A stretch of DNA of 51,386 bases from Thermus aquaticus. Lineage in GTDB: Bacteria > Deinococcota > Deinococci > Deinococcales > Thermaceae. The position numbers and the translations under genes were made by a program. The notes under the pieces are model-generated. The model was given only the letters and a program-made list of their open reading frames with translations. It searched no databases and was not told the origin of the DNA. The stretch is from NCBI RefSeq assembly GCF_001280255.1, contig NZ_LHCI01000106.1:26547-77932 (forward strand), in the 5' to 3' direction. Below, one piece after another: positions 41,076 to 49,733 of this stretch (within the stretch, counting starts at the first letter, position 1; the number at the start of each line of letters is the position of its first letter).

Positions 41076-41114
41076 AGGGCCCCACCGCGGCCCTTGCCAC
41101 GGCGGGGGCCCCAG
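41074..41114. repeat. Element A copy 6 (hairpin half)
   Basis: TAAGGGCCCC, ACCGCGGC-cctt-GCCACGGC, then GGGGGCCCCAGAAT. Closes the A-B-A composite 52 nt before the reductase gene. Confidence 0.7.
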
Positions 41115-41166
41115 AATGAGGTGCCCAAAAGGTCCGAGGGCTTAGAATGCCGGAAGAGGTGCGGCC

Positions 41167-42174
41167 ATGGAGCACACGGACGTGATCGTCATCGGCGCCG
41201 GGCCCGCGGGGCTTTTCGCGGGGTTTTACGTGGGCATGCGGGGGCTTTCCTTCCGCTTCATAGACCCCCTGCCGGAGCCGGGAGGGCAGCTATCGGCCCT
41301 CTACCCGGAGAAGTACATCTACGACGTGGCGGGCTTTCCCAAGGTCTACGCCAAGGACCTGGTCCGGGGCCTGGTGGAGCAGGTGGCCCCCTTTAACCCC
41401 ATCTACAACCTGGGGGAGCGGGCCGAGACCCTGTCCAGGGAGGACGGCCTTTTTAAGGTGACCACGTCGGCGGGGAACACCTACACCGCCAAGGCGGTCA
41501 TCATCGCTGCCGGAGTGGGGGCCTTTGAGCCCAGGCGCCTGGGAGCCCCAGGGGAGAGGGAGCTGGAGGGCAGGGGGGTCTACTACGCCGTGAGGGCCAA
41601 GGCGGAGTTCCAGGGCAAGCGGGTCCTGATCGTGGGGGGCGGGGACAGCGCCGTGGACTGGGCCCTGAACCTCCTGGACACCGCCGGGGCCATCACCCTC
41701 ATCCACCGCCGCCCCCAGTTCCGGGCCCACGAGGCCAGCGTCCAGGAGCTCATGAAGGCCCACGAGGAGGGCCGCCTCAAGGTCCTCACGCCCTACGAGG
41801 TGCGCCGCCTCGAGGGGGACACCTGGGTGAGGCGGGCGGTCATCTTCCACAACCAGACCCAGGAGGAGCTCACGCTGGAGGTGGACGCCGTCCTCATCCT
41901 GGCGGGCTACCTCACCAAGCTGGGCCCCCTGGCCAACTGGGGCCTGGAGCTGGAGAAGAACAAGATCAAGGTGGACACCACCATGGCCACCAGCATCCCC
42001 GGGGTCTACGCCTGCGGGGACATCGTCACCTACCCCGGGAAGCTTCCCCTCATCGTCTTGGGCTTCGGGGAGGCGGCCATCGCCGCCAACCACGCCGCCG
42101 CCTACGCCAACCCCGCCCTCAAGGTGAACCCCGGCCACTCCTCGGAGAAGGGGGAGGAGAAGGCCCCAGCCTAA
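41167..42174 (+). CDS. Ferredoxin-NADP+ reductase, thioredoxin-reductase-like type
   Basis: 335-residue FAD/NADPH enzyme. N-terminal FAD motif [21 protein letters not shown] motif [14 protein letters not shown], and C-terminal FAD motif [18 protein letters not shown]. There is no redox CxxC, which separates it from thioredoxin reductase and fits the YumC/TrxR-like ferredoxin-NADP reductases. It starts at ATG 41167; TAGAAT (41143-41148) and AAGAGGTG lie upstream. A good terminator follows at 42191. Confidence 0.9.
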   Translation: MEHTDVIVIGAGPAGLFAGFYVGMRGLSFRFIDPLPEPGGQLSALYPEKYIYDVAGFPKVYAKDLVRGLVEQVAPFNPIYNLGERAETLSREDGLFKVTTSAGNTYTAKAVIIAAGVGAFEPRRLGAPGERELEGRGVYYAVRAKAEFQGKRVLIVGGGDSAVDWALNLLDTAGAITLIHRRPQFRAHEASVQELMKAHEEGRLKVLTPYEVRRLEGDTWVRRAVIFHNQTQEELTLEVDAVLILAGYLTKLGPLANWGLELEKNKIKVDTTMATSIPGVYACGDIVTYPGKLPLIVLGFGEAAIAANHAAAYANPALKVNPGHSSEKGEEKAPA

Positions 42175-42190
42175 GGACCGGGGCAAAGGA

Positions 42191-42213
42191 GGGGGCCCCA
42201 TGGGCCCCCTTTT
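42191..42213 (+). terminator. Terminator of the reductase gene
   Basis: GGGGGCCC-CAT-GGGCCCCC followed by TTTT. Confidence 0.8.
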
Positions 42214-42232
42214 CCGCTAAACTTAGGCCAGC

Positions 42233-42775
42233 ATGCGGGTTGCCCTTTTCATTGACGGGTCTTACATGTACCAGGCGGCCAAGCGCCTGGGCTGGAACGT
42301 GGACCACAGGCGGGTCATCACCCAGTTCGCCACCCCCGAGCAGCTCTACAACGCCTTTTACTACGTCCCCATCACCGACCCCGAGGACGAGCGCCAGCAA
42401 CGCTTCATAGACGCCCTGGTCTTTATGGGCTACACGGTGCGGAGCCGCCTGGTGCGGGGAGAGGCCCGGTTTGAGGCCATGATGGCCACGGACCTCCTCA
42501 CCACCGCCCCCCGCTGGGACCGGGCCGTGGTGGCCTCGGGCTCCGGGGAGCTGGCCCACGCCTTCCAGGCCCTTAGGGCCATGGGCAAGGAGGTCCACCT
42601 CCTGGGGGTGCACGAGCTAGCGGACCTGGAGCTTCGCAACCAGGCGGACCGCTTCCTGAACCTGGCCGAGTGGCGGGAGGTATTGGAGAGGACCCCGGGC
42701 GGGCGCCGCACCTACGCCGGCTACCCCGTGGAGGCCACCGTGGAGGTACCTCCGGCGGAGGAACCCGGGAAGTAG
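42233..42775 (+). CDS. NYN/LabA-like (DUF88) protein
   Basis: 180-residue NYN-domain protein with a PIN-like nuclease fold: VALFIDGSYMYQAAKRLGW with the first Asp, then MMATDLLTTA with the second. The usual third acidic motif SGDSDF is SGSGELAHAF here, so one or two catalytic Asp are absent and nuclease activity is doubtful. It is followed after 3 nt by an exported protein gene. A TAAACT box (42218-42223) lies 9 nt before ATG 42233. Confidence 0.85.
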   Translation: MRVALFIDGSYMYQAAKRLGWNVDHRRVITQFATPEQLYNAFYYVPITDPEDERQQRFIDALVFMGYTVRSRLVRGEARFEAMMATDLLTTAPRWDRAVVASGSGELAHAFQALRAMGKEVHLLGVHELADLELRNQADRFLNLAEWREVLERTPGGRRTYAGYPVEATVEVPPAEEPGK

Positions 42776-42778
42776 CCC

Positions 42779-43795
42779 ATGCCGGGCCCCTGGCCCGCCC
42801 TCCTTCTAGCCCTCCTCCTCTTCCTGGCCCTTCCCATTCCCCCTTCCCCGCCCGCCTCGCCCAGCCTCCGGGAGCTTCTGCCGTACCCCAGGGCCACGCG
42901 GGAGGCTCTGGTGGCCCTGCACCTCTCCAACAAGGCCAGCCTCCACCTCCTCCTGGGGGACGAGGCCGCCCGAGCCTACGACCGCCTCCTGCGCCTGGAG
43001 CTCAACAATCAGCTTTCGGGCAAGCGCTCCGCCTTTTCCAAGCCGGAGGAGGCCCTTCAGGCCGCCCGGCTTTGGGTCTTAGCCATAGGCCAGGCCTTGC
43101 GGGCCCAGGCGGTGGACCTCCAAGGCCTCCCCACCGCCCCCCACCACGTCCTCCCCCACGCCCAAAAGATCCGGGCGGCGGCGGGGGCCTTGAGGATCCC
43201 CTACGGGGTGCTGGCCGCCATCGTGGACAACGAGCAGTACGGGGGGGACAAGGCCCTAGGCCTCTCCCGGGGGGTGCGGGAGGTGGCGGACGGCCTGGCC
43301 CAGGGTCTGGCGGAGCTTCAGGGCCAGGCGCCCCTGAGCCGTACCCTGGGCCTAGCCCAGATGAGCTGGGAGGATGCCCTGAAGCAGGAGCCCCGCCTGA
43401 AGCGCTTTGGGGCCTGGGACCCGGCCAGGCCCTTCCCCAAGACCGAGGCCGAGGCCAGGAAGGCCCTCCTGGACCCCTACCTCAACCTCCTCTTCACGGC
43501 AAGCCGCCTGCGGGGCTACTTCAACGCCCTTCTGGGCCTGCCCCAAGAGGACACCCGCCCCCTCGAGGACCCCTGGCTCTACTACCTGGGCCCCGCCTGG
43601 CATAACTACCCCTTAAGGGCCCAGAACCTGGAAACCTGGGAGGACAGCTTCCACGGCTTCTTCAAGGGACTCTTCTATCAAGTGGCCTTAGAGCGGCGCT
43701 GGTACCTAAAAAACGGGCGCCTTCTGCCCCTGAAGACCTGGGGACCGGGAGCCTGCCAGGCTCCCCCTTCGCCCACGCCCCTTTACGTCCCCTAA
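42779..43795 (+). CDS. Exported protein, possible divergent lytic transglycosylase
   Basis: 338 residues with a signal peptide (PALLLALLLFLALPIP). The middle resembles the lysozyme-like fold: YGVLAAIVDNEQYGG (candidate catalytic Glu), RTLGLAQMSWEDALKQ (as in the GxxQ motif of transglycosylases) and LLDPYLNLLFTASRLRGYF. I do not recognise a named family, so a cell-wall role is only a hypothesis. It is 3 nt behind the NYN gene (operon), and its stop overlaps the convergent DUF402 gene. Confidence 0.6.
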   Translation: MPGPWPALLLALLLFLALPIPPSPPASPSLRELLPYPRATREALVALHLSNKASLHLLLGDEAARAYDRLLRLELNNQLSGKRSAFSKPEEALQAARLWVLAIGQALRAQAVDLQGLPTAPHHVLPHAQKIRAAAGALRIPYGVLAAIVDNEQYGGDKALGLSRGVREVADGLAQGLAELQGQAPLSRTLGLAQMSWEDALKQEPRLKRFGAWDPARPFPKTEAEARKALLDPYLNLLFTASRLRGYFNALLGLPQEDTRPLEDPWLYYLGPAWHNYPLRAQNLETWEDSFHGFFKGLFYQVALERRWYLKNGRLLPLKTWGPGACQAPPSPTPLYVP

Positions 43796-44316
43796 AGCCT
43801 CTCCATCCAGGGCAGGGGCTCCCCAGGGGGCAGGACGGGCCACCGCCCCTCGCGCATGTGGCGGAAGATGGCCTCTACCGCCTCCTCGGCCCGGGCCACC
43901 CAGGCCTCTGGGTAAAGAGGGCGCTTGGCCAGAAACTCCTCCCGGTCAAAGACCTGGCAGGTGTGGTCGGCCCGGCAGCGGACGTCCAGCTCCAGGTCGT
44001 ACTGGCGGAAGCCCGCCCCCGTCCAGACCGCCGGGGTCTGGACGTTCCAGTAGTACTCCAGGACCCGGCCCTCCCGCACGTCGGGCCCTCCCGAATACCA
44101 GGCCCCGGGGAAGAAGGCCACGTAGGCATCGTGGTCCAGGACTACCCGCCTGCCCTTGCCCTCGTGGTGGAAGACCCCGCCCTGGGGAAGCAGGGTGAGG
44201 ACCCCCTCCTCCCGCACCTCCACCACCCGGGCCTCCCACCAGTAGTGAAGCAGATCCCCCGGGAACTTGAGAAACTCTACCCGCACCAAGTCCCCGGGGG
44301 CTACGGGAAAGCTCAC
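43792..44316 (-). CDS. DUF402 protein
   Basis: 174-residue DUF402 (FomD/Ntdp-like) protein: HHEGKGRRVVLDHDAYVAFF, YYWNVQTPAVW, RQYDLELDVRCRADH with the conserved Asp/Tyr residues of this fold. Some relatives hydrolyse nucleoside diphosphates; no substrate can be named. Its ATG overlaps the upstream gene by 4 nt. Confidence 0.85.
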   Translation of the reverse strand: MSFPVAPGDLVRVEFLKFPGDLLHYWWEARVVEVREEGVLTLLPQGGVFHHEGKGRRVVLDHDAYVAFFPGAWYSGGPDVREGRVLEYYWNVQTPAVWTGAGFRQYDLELDVRCRADHTCQVFDREEFLAKRPLYPEAWVARAEEAVEAIFRHMREGRWPVLPPGEPLPWMERL

Positions 44317-44504
44317 CGCTTGGTGCTGATGCCCAGAACCTTGTACAGGGCGCAGAAGCCGGTGATGGCGGTGAAGAGGAGGACCACAGCCACAATGCCC
44401 AGGATCCAGTTCCAGGGAGAGGCCGACTGGAAGGCGAAGTAGAAGAGGATGAGGGCCAGGACAAAGCGGATCACCCGGTCAGTGGTGCTCTCGTTGACGG
44501 TCAT
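44313..44504 (-). CDS. DUF2892 membrane protein
   Basis: 63-residue protein with two hydrophobic helices (IRFVLALILFYFAFQ, WILGIVAVVLLFTAITGF) and a C-terminal CALYKVLGI, the DUF2892 pattern. The start at ATG 44504 is set by GGAGGTGA upstream. TATACT on the minus strand (44528-44523) is the likely -10, so this gene has a leader with Shine-Dalgarno. It is co-translated with the DUF402 gene. Confidence 0.85.
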   Translation of the reverse strand: MTVNESTTDRVIRFVLALILFYFAFQSASPWNWILGIVAVVLLFTAITGFCALYKVLGISTKR

Positions 44505-44548
44505 GCTTTCACCTCCAGACCCAGTATACACCGCCTGGGGCCCTGTGC

Positions 44549-44554
44549 TAAACT
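44549..44554 (+). promoter_or_regulatory. -10 of the CAT-anticodon tRNA gene
   Basis: TGCTAAACT (44546-44554) is an extended -10; the tRNA begins 13 nt downstream at 44568. It lies back to back with the DUF2892 promoter. No clear -35. Confidence 0.5.
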
Positions 44555-44567
44555 AGCCTAGTGGCGC

Positions 44568-44644
44568 GGGCCGTTAGCTCAATCGGTCAGAGCGGCCGGC
44601 TCATAACCGGTTGGTTGCAGGTTCAAGTCCTGCACGGCCCACCA
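44568..44644 (+). tRNA. tRNA with CAT anticodon, probably tRNA-Ile2
   Basis: Acceptor GGGCCGT paired with ACGGCCC, anticodon loop CTCATAA, A73, encoded CCA (44642-44644). CAT can be elongator Met, initiator Met or Ile2. The acceptor has C4-G69 and C5-G68, which are identity elements for TilS, and the anticodon arm with GGTT variable region resembles bacterial tRNA-Ile2 more than elongator tRNA-Met. The TilS domain that would modify it is encoded at 8048-9577. Confidence 0.75.
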
Positions 44645-44646
44645 TA

Positions 44647-44672
44647 GCCCCTTGCCGGGGGCCTTCTTTTTT
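44647..44672 (+). terminator. Terminator after the CAT-anticodon tRNA
   Basis: GCCCC (44647-44651) pairs with GGGGC (44658-44662), followed by CTTC and TTTTTT (44667-44672). Confidence 0.75.
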
Positions 44673-44686
44673 GCCACACTCGGGGC

Positions 44687-45016
44687 ATGGACCCTCTAGA
44701 GGCCTTCCAGACCCTGGACCTGAGGATCGGGCGCATCCTGAAGGCCGAGCCCCACGAGAAGGCCAGAAAGCCCAGCTACAAGCTCTGGATTGACTTCGGC
44801 CCCTTGGGGGTGAAGCAGAGCTCGGCCCAGATCACCGAGCTTTACCGCCCGGAGGACCTCCCGGGCCGGCTGGTGGTGGCGGCGGTGAACCTGGGCGTGC
44901 GCTCCATCGCCGGCTTCCCCTCCGAGGTCCTGGTCCTGGGGGCGAGGGACGAGAAGGGGCGGGTGGTCCTCCTCACCCCCGAGCGGGAGGTGCCTTTGGG
45001 GGAGAAGGTTTTCTGA
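44687..45016 (+). CDS. csaA: CsaA-type tRNA-binding-domain protein
   Basis: 109-residue EMAP-II-like OB-fold protein: LDLRIGRILKAEPHEKARKP, KQSSAQITELYRPEDLPGRL, AAVNLGVRSIAGFPSEVLVLG. CsaA is described as a secretion-related chaperone in Bacillus, and the fold binds tRNA. It starts at ATG 44687 with no Shine-Dalgarno, 14 nt after the tRNA terminator T-run. Confidence 0.9.
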   Translation: MDPLEAFQTLDLRIGRILKAEPHEKARKPSYKLWIDFGPLGVKQSSAQITELYRPEDLPGRLVVAAVNLGVRSIAGFPSEVLVLGARDEKGRVVLLTPEREVPLGEKVF

Positions 45017-45022
45017 GGGCCT

Positions 45023-46054
45023 TCAGCGGGTCCGGGTCACCTTGCCGAGGTGGCGGGGCCGGTCCGGGTCCAGGCCCCGGGCCCGGGCCAGGGCCTCAGC
45101 CATGGGGTAGAAGGCCTGGGCCAGGAGGAGGGGGGTGAGCTCGGGGGAGAGGGCCACCGGGAGGCGCAAGGGGGTGTCCGCCAGCTCCAGGGCCTCGGCC
45201 TCCCGGGAGAGGACCAGGAGGTGGGCCCCCGTGGCCTTCAGGGACTCCAGGGTCCTCAGCGTGGCCTCCAGGGCCCCGTCCCTCTGGGCCAGGACCAGAA
45301 GGGGAAAGCCGGGCTCCAAGAGGGCTTTGGGCCCGTGCAGAAACTCGGCGGCGGAAAGCCCCTCGGCGTGGAGGCCCGCCACCTCCTTCAGCTTGAGGGC
45401 GGCCTCGAGGGCCACGGGGTACACCAGGCCCCGCCCCAGGACGAAGAGGTTTTCCGCCTCCACCAGGTACTCCAGGCTCCCCTCCGCCCCCAAAGCCCGG
45501 TGCATGGCCTCGGGCAGGGCGGGAAGGGCCTCCTTCAGGTGGGGCTCCTCCAGGAGGTGGGCCAGGAGGTGGACCGTGGCCGCCAGCATGGCGAGGAAGC
45601 TCTTGGTGGCCGCCACCGCCCGCTCCTCCCCGGCATGGAGGGGGAGGACCACCTCCGCCGCCTTAGCCAAAGGGCTTTCCTCCCGGTTCACCAGGGCCAC
45701 GGTGAGGACCCCCGCCCCCCGGTAGGCCCGCACCACCTCCACCACGTCCGGGCTCTCCCCGCTTTGGCTAAAGGCCAGGAGGAGGCCCGGCAGGGGGACC
45801 CTGGGCCTTGCCCCGTAGAGGGTCAGCACCGAGGGGGCCACGGAGAGCGTAGGCCAGAGGAGGCGGGTCTCCAAGAGGTACTTGGCGTAAAGGGCGGCGT
45901 GGTCCGAGCTCCCCCGGGCGGCGGTGAGGGTAAGAGCGGGAGGCCTCCGCCTTAGGAAAGCGGCTAGGCCCTTCACCTCGGCCTCGTTCTCCCTAAGGAG
46001 CCGCTCCACCACCCTCGGGGCTTCCTCCGCTTCCCGGAGCATCCAGGAGGACAT
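45023..46054 (-). CDS. SIS-domain sugar-phosphate isomerase/deaminase (GlmS-like, no glutaminase)
   Basis: 343 residues with two SIS domains as in the isomerase half of glucosamine-6-phosphate synthase: LTAARGSSDHAALYAKYLLE, AFSQSGESPDVVEVVRAY, ATKSFLAML, LGRGLVYPVALEAALKLKEV and FLHGPKALLEPG. The N-terminal glutaminase is absent, which fits NagB-II-type glucosamine-6-phosphate deaminases or AgaS; the exact reaction is uncertain. It starts at ATG 46054, 6 nt after TAAGCT (minus strand 46066-46061), which overlaps the divergent vapB promoter. Confidence 0.87.
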   Translation of the reverse strand: MSSWMLREAEEAPRVVERLLRENEAEVKGLAAFLRRRPPALTLTAARGSSDHAALYAKYLLETRLLWPTLSVAPSVLTLYGARPRVPLPGLLLAFSQSGESPDVVEVVRAYRGAGVLTVALVNREESPLAKAAEVVLPLHAGEERAVAATKSFLAMLAATVHLLAHLLEEPHLKEALPALPEAMHRALGAEGSLEYLVEAENLFVLGRGLVYPVALEAALKLKEVAGLHAEGLSAAEFLHGPKALLEPGFPLLVLAQRDGALEATLRTLESLKATGAHLLVLSREAEALELADTPLRLPVALSPELTPLLLAQAFYPMAEALARARGLDPDRPRHLGKVTRTR

Positions 46055-46060
46055 GGGTTC

Positions 46061-46078
46061 AGCTTAGCATGCTACAAT
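46061..46078. promoter_or_regulatory. Palindromic divergent promoter (SIS enzyme / vapBC)
   Basis: The perfect palindrome TAGCATGCTA (46065-46074) provides TGC extensions to two -10 boxes: TAAGCT on the minus strand (46066-46061) and TACAAT on the plus strand (46073-46078). Each is 6 nt before its start codon. The palindrome is a candidate VapBC operator. Confidence 0.6.
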
Positions 46079-46084
46079 CATGCC

Positions 46085-46318
46085 ATGAGCACCCTTCAGG
46101 TGAAGAAGGTGCCCGAGGACCTCAAGGCCCGCCTGGTACGCCAGGCCCGGGCCAGGGGCCTCAGCCTGAGCGAGTTCGTCCTGGAGGCCTTGGAACGGGC
46201 CCTGGACGAGGCCGAGTGGCGGGAGCATCTGGCCCAGAGGGCTCCTGTGGACCTGGGCCTTCCCGCCGCCAAGCTTCTGGAGGAGGCCCGGGAGGAAAGG
46301 TGGCCCCCCTCGTCCTAG
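46085..46318 (+). CDS. vapB: FitA/VapB-type ribbon-helix-helix antitoxin
   Basis: 77-residue antitoxin with an N-terminal ribbon-helix-helix (TLQVKKVPEDLKARLVRQAR, SLSEFVLEALERAL) and a flexible C-terminus. This class differs from the first vapB at 15360. ATG 46085 lies 6 nt after TACAAT (46073-46078). The last 19 nt overlap the toxin gene. Confidence 0.85.
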   Translation: MSTLQVKKVPEDLKARLVRQARARGLSLSEFVLEALERALDEAEWREHLAQRAPVDLGLPAAKLLEEAREERWPPSS

Positions 46319-46698
46319 ACGCTTCCGCCGCCGCCGAGTACCTGCTTCGCACCCCCTTGGGCCGGCAAGTGGCCGCCCTGGTGGAAGGGAAGCGCCTCTT
46401 CGCCCCGGCCTTGCTGGACGCCGAGGTCTTGGCCGTGGTGCGCAAGGCCACCCTTTCCGGACGCCTTTCCCCCACGCGGGCTCAGGAAGCCCTGGAGGAC
46501 CTTTTTAGCTGGCCCCTCTTCCGGGTAGACCACGGGCCTCTGCTTCTCCCCGCCTTCGCCCTAAGGGACCGCCTCACCGCCTACGATGCCCTTTACGTGG
46601 CCCTAGCCCAGAGGCTTTCCGCCCCCATCCTCACCGCGGACGGCCCCCTGGCCAGAGCTCCCGGCCTTCCCGTGCCTCTCATCCACCTCCGCCTTTAG
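46300..46698 (+). CDS. vapC: VapC toxin, PIN-domain ribonuclease
   Basis: 132-residue PIN-domain toxin. Catalytic acids: D7 ([13 protein letters not shown]), E42 ([13 protein letters not shown]), D in [11 protein letters not shown] and D in LTADGPLA. The start at GTG 46300 is set by GGAGGAAAG (46291-46299); it lies inside vapB, so synthesis is coupled. Target RNA unknown. Confidence 0.9.
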   Translation: MAPLVLDASAAAEYLLRTPLGRQVAALVEGKRLFAPALLDAEVLAVVRKATLSGRLSPTRAQEALEDLFSWPLFRVDHGPLLLPAFALRDRLTAYDALYVALAQRLSAPILTADGPLARAPGLPVPLIHLRL

Positions 46699-46725
46699 GC
46701 CCTACTCCAAGCCCAGAAGGAGTGG

Positions 46726-46731
46726 TATACT
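46726..46731 (+). promoter_or_regulatory. -10 box of uvrA
   Basis: TATACT, 7 nt before the uvrA ATG (46739); leaderless arrangement. Confidence 0.6.
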
Positions 46732-46738
46732 TCCACGG

Positions 46739-49597
46739 ATGGACCGCATCATCATCCGGGGTGCTAGGGAGCACAACCTGAAGAACATCAGCCTCGAGCT
46801 CCCCAGGGGCAAGTTCATCGTCATCACCGGGGTCTCGGGCTCAGGGAAGAGCACCCTGGCCTTTGACACCATCTACGCCGAGGGCCAGAGGCGGTACGTG
46901 GAAAGCCTCTCCAGCTACGCCCGCCAGTTCCTGGGGGTGATGGACAAACCCGACGTGGAAAGCATTGAGGGCCTCTCCCCCGCCATCTCCATTGACCAGA
47001 AGACCACCAGCCACAACCCCCGCTCCACCGTGGGCACGGTGACGGAGATCCACGACTACCTGCGCCTCCTCTTCGCCCGGGTGGGCACCGCCTACTGCCC
47101 CCAGTGCGGCCGTCCCATAGAAAAGCAGTCCGCCAGCGAGATCACCGACCGCCTCCTCCAGAAGCCCCCAGGCACCCGGGCCATCCTCATGGCCCCCCTG
47201 GTGCGGGGAAGGAAGGGCGAGTACCGCAAGCTCTTCGCCCAGCTCATGAAGGAGGGGTACGCCCGGGTGCGGGTGGACGGGGTCATCTACCTCCTGGAGG
47301 AGGCCCAGAACCTGAACCTGGAAAAGTACGAGAAGCACGACATTGACCTGGTCATAGACCGGGTGGTCCTCAAGGAGGAGGAAAGGCCCCGCATCGCCGA
47401 GGCCGTGGAGCTAGCCCTCCTCCGGGGCGAGGGCCTCATGCGGGTCCTCTACCCCGATTTGGGAGAGGAGGAGCTCTTCTCGGAAAAGTTCGCCTGCCCC
47501 GAGCACGGCAGCGTCCTGGAGGAGCTGGAGCCCAGGATCTTCTCCTTCAACGCCCCCTACGGGGCCTGCCCCGCCTGCTCCGGCCTCGGGTACAAGCAGG
47601 AGTTTGACCCGGCCCTGGTGGTGAACCCCGAGCTCTCCCTGGCCGAAGGGGCCATCCTCCCCTGGTCCCGGGGGCGGGACACGGGCAGGAGCTACCTCTG
47701 GGACCGGCTCAGGGCCCTCTCCGAGCACCTGGGCTTTGACCTCAAAACCCCCTTCAAGGACCTGCCGGAGGAGGCGCAGAAGGCCGTCCTCTACGGACTC
47801 CCCGAGCCCTTTGAGGTGGTCTTCCGCCGTGGGGGCAAGGAGACCTTCCGGGTGGAGGTCCACTACGAGGGGGTCATCCCCTGGCTGGAGAAGCGCTACC
47901 AGGAGGCCGACTCCGAGGGGGTGCGGGAGGTCCTCGAGGGCTTCATGGCCCTGAAGCCCTGCCCGGTCTGCGGCGGGACCCGCTACAAGAAGGAGGTCCT
48001 CTCGGTGAAGGTGGCGGGCAGGAACATCGCCGAGGTCTCCGCCTTGCCCGTGCGGGAGGCTCTGGGCTTTTTCCAGGGCCTCGAGGCAAAACTCCCCCCC
48101 TTCCAGGCCCAGATCGCCAGGCCCATCCTGCGGGAGATCGTGGAGCGCCTGGGGTTTTTGGTGGGGGTGGGCCTGGACTACCTGACCCTGGACCGGGCGG
48201 CCAACACCCTCTCCGGCGGCGAGGCCCAGCGCATCCGCCTGGCCACCCAGGTGGGCTCTGGCCTCACCGGGGTCCTCTACGTCCTGGACGAGCCCAGCAT
48301 CGGCCTCCACCCCCGGGACAACCAGCGCCTCATCGCCACCCTCAAGCGCCTCCAGGCCCTGGGCAACACCCTGATCGTGGTGGAGCACGACGAGGAGACC
48401 ATGCGGGCCGCCGACTGGATCGTGGACATGGGCCCGGGGGCGGGGATCCACGGGGGGGAGGTGGTGGCGGAAGGCCCTCTGGAGGCCATCCTGCAGAACC
48501 CCCGAAGCCTCACCGGGGCCTACCTGAGGGGGGAGAAGAAGATCCCCGTGCCCAAAGAGCGCCGCAAGGGCAACGGCAAGTGGCTGGTGCTGAAGGGGGC
48601 CAGGGAGCACAACCTGAAAAACGTGACCCTGCGCATCCCCCTGGGCCGCTTCGTGGCCGTGACCGGCCCCTCGGGCTCGGGGAAGAGCACCCTCATCCAC
48701 GACATCCTCTATGCCGCCTTGGCCCAGAAGCTCATGCGGGCCAAGACCACCCCCGGGGCCTACGAGGCTTTGGAAGGGGTGGAGCACCTGGACAAGGTTA
48801 TAGAGATTGACCAGTCCCCCATCGGCCGCACCCCCCGCTCCAACCCCGCCACCTACACCGGCATCTTTGACGAGATCCGCGACCTCTTCGCCAAGACCCC
48901 CGAGGCCAGGAAGCGGGGCTACGGCCCGGGGCGCTTCTCCTTCAACGTCAAGGGGGGGCGGTGCGAGGCCTGCGGCGGGGACGGCACGGTCAAGATTGAG
49001 ATGCTCTTCCTGCCCGACCTCTACGTGCCCTGCGAGGTCTGCAAGGGCAAGCGCTACAACAAGGAGACCCTCGAGGTGAAGCTAAGGGGCAAGAGCATCG
49101 CCGACGTCCTGGACATGACCGTGGAAGAGGCCCTGGACTTCTTCCAGAACGTCCCCACCATCGCCCGCAAGCTCCAGCTCATGGTGGACGTGGGCCTGGG
49201 GTACATGCGCCTGGGCCAGCCCTCCCCCACCCTCTCCGGAGGGGAGGCCCAGCGCATCAAGCTGGCCACGGAGCTGGGCCGCAAGTCCACGGGCCGCACC
49301 CTCTACATCCTGGACGAGCCCACCACCGGCCTCCACTTTGACGACGTGGCCAAGCTCCTCTCGGTCCTCCACCGCCTGGTGGACGGGGGCAACACCGTGG
49401 TGGTCATTGAGCACAACCTGGACGTGGTGAAGACCGCCGACTGGGTCATTGACCTGGGGCCGGAGGGCGGGGACCGGGGCGGGGAGATCGTGGCCGAGGG
49501 CACCCCGGAGGAGGTGGCCCTCACGGGAAGCCCCACCGGGGTCTACCTGGCCCGGATTCCGGAGATCCGGGAAAGGCTCAAGGTGGCCGCCGACTGA
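46739..49597 (+). CDS. uvrA: Excinuclease ABC subunit A
   Basis: 952-residue damage-recognition ATPase of nucleotide excision repair, full length. Two ABC ATPase modules with Walker [10 protein letters not shown] (31-39) and GPSGSGKST (about 640), signatures [15 protein letters not shown] and [15 protein letters not shown], Walker [11 protein letters not shown] and [10 protein letters not shown]. Zinc-binding Cys pairs: CPQCG, CPACSG, CPVCGG, and CEACGGDG with CEVCKG. It starts at ATG 46739. The TGA stop (49595-49597) lies in the end of element A7. Confidence 0.97.
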   Translation: MDRIIIRGAREHNLKNISLELPRGKFIVITGVSGSGKSTLAFDTIYAEGQRRYVESLSSYARQFLGVMDKPDVESIEGLSPAISIDQKTTSHNPRSTVGTVTEIHDYLRLLFARVGTAYCPQCGRPIEKQSASEITDRLLQKPPGTRAILMAPLVRGRKGEYRKLFAQLMKEGYARVRVDGVIYLLEEAQNLNLEKYEKHDIDLVIDRVVLKEEERPRIAEAVELALLRGEGLMRVLYPDLGEEELFSEKFACPEHGSVLEELEPRIFSFNAPYGACPACSGLGYKQEFDPALVVNPELSLAEGAILPWSRGRDTGRSYLWDRLRALSEHLGFDLKTPFKDLPEEAQKAVLYGLPEPFEVVFRRGGKETFRVEVHYEGVIPWLEKRYQEADSEGVREVLEGFMALKPCPVCGGTRYKKEVLSVKVAGRNIAEVSALPVREALGFFQGLEAKLPPFQAQIARPILREIVERLGFLVGVGLDYLTLDRAANTLSGGEAQRIRLATQVGSGLTGVLYVLDEPSIGLHPRDNQRLIATLKRLQALGNTLIVVEHDEETMRAADWIVDMGPGAGIHGGEVVAEGPLEAILQNPRSLTGAYLRGEKKIPVPKERRKGNGKWLVLKGAREHNLKNVTLRIPLGRFVAVTGPSGSGKSTLIHDILYAALAQKLMRAKTTPGAYEALEGVEHLDKVIEIDQSPIGRTPRSNPATYTGIFDEIRDLFAKTPEARKRGYGPGRFSFNVKGGRCEACGGDGTVKIEMLFLPDLYVPCEVCKGKRYNKETLEVKLRGKSIADVLDMTVEEALDFFQNVPTIARKLQLMVDVGLGYMRLGQPSPTLSGGEAQRIKLATELGRKSTGRTLYILDEPTTGLHFDDVAKLLSVLHRLVDGGNTVVVIEHNLDVVKTADWVIDLGPEGGDRGGEIVAEGTPEEVALTGSPTGVYLARIPEIRERLKVAAD

Positions 49598-49643
49598 GTA
49601 CCCCACTGCGGCTTTCGCCGCGGCGGGGGCCCCAGAAAAGCCC
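49594..49643. repeat. Element A copy 7 (hairpin and part of tail)
   Basis: CTGAGTACCCC, ACTGCGGC-tttc-GCCGCGGC, GGGGGCCCCAGAAAAGCCCT. The TGA is the uvrA stop. It continues directly into element B4. Confidence 0.75.
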
Positions 49644-49733
49644 TCATACCCTTGTTTCCTGCTTCCCTTGGCCCACCATGCCGTAACTTCCCCAGGAACC
49701 TTTTGCCGGGGCCCCCAGCATGGGGTGGCATTA
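49644..49733. repeat. Element B copy 4
   Basis: CATACCCTTGTTTCCTGC, CCCACCATGCCGTAACTTCC, AGGAACCTTTTGCCGGGG, CAGCATGGGGTGGCATTA. The last TTA (49731-49733) is the complement of the TetR stop codon. Confidence 0.8.

Noticed and set aside
41167-42174. Thioredoxin reductase
   Set aside because: The redox-active CxxC in the NADPH domain is absent.
47411-48787. 458-codon minus-strand frame inside uvrA
   Set aside because: Antisense shadow of a fully conserved uvrA.
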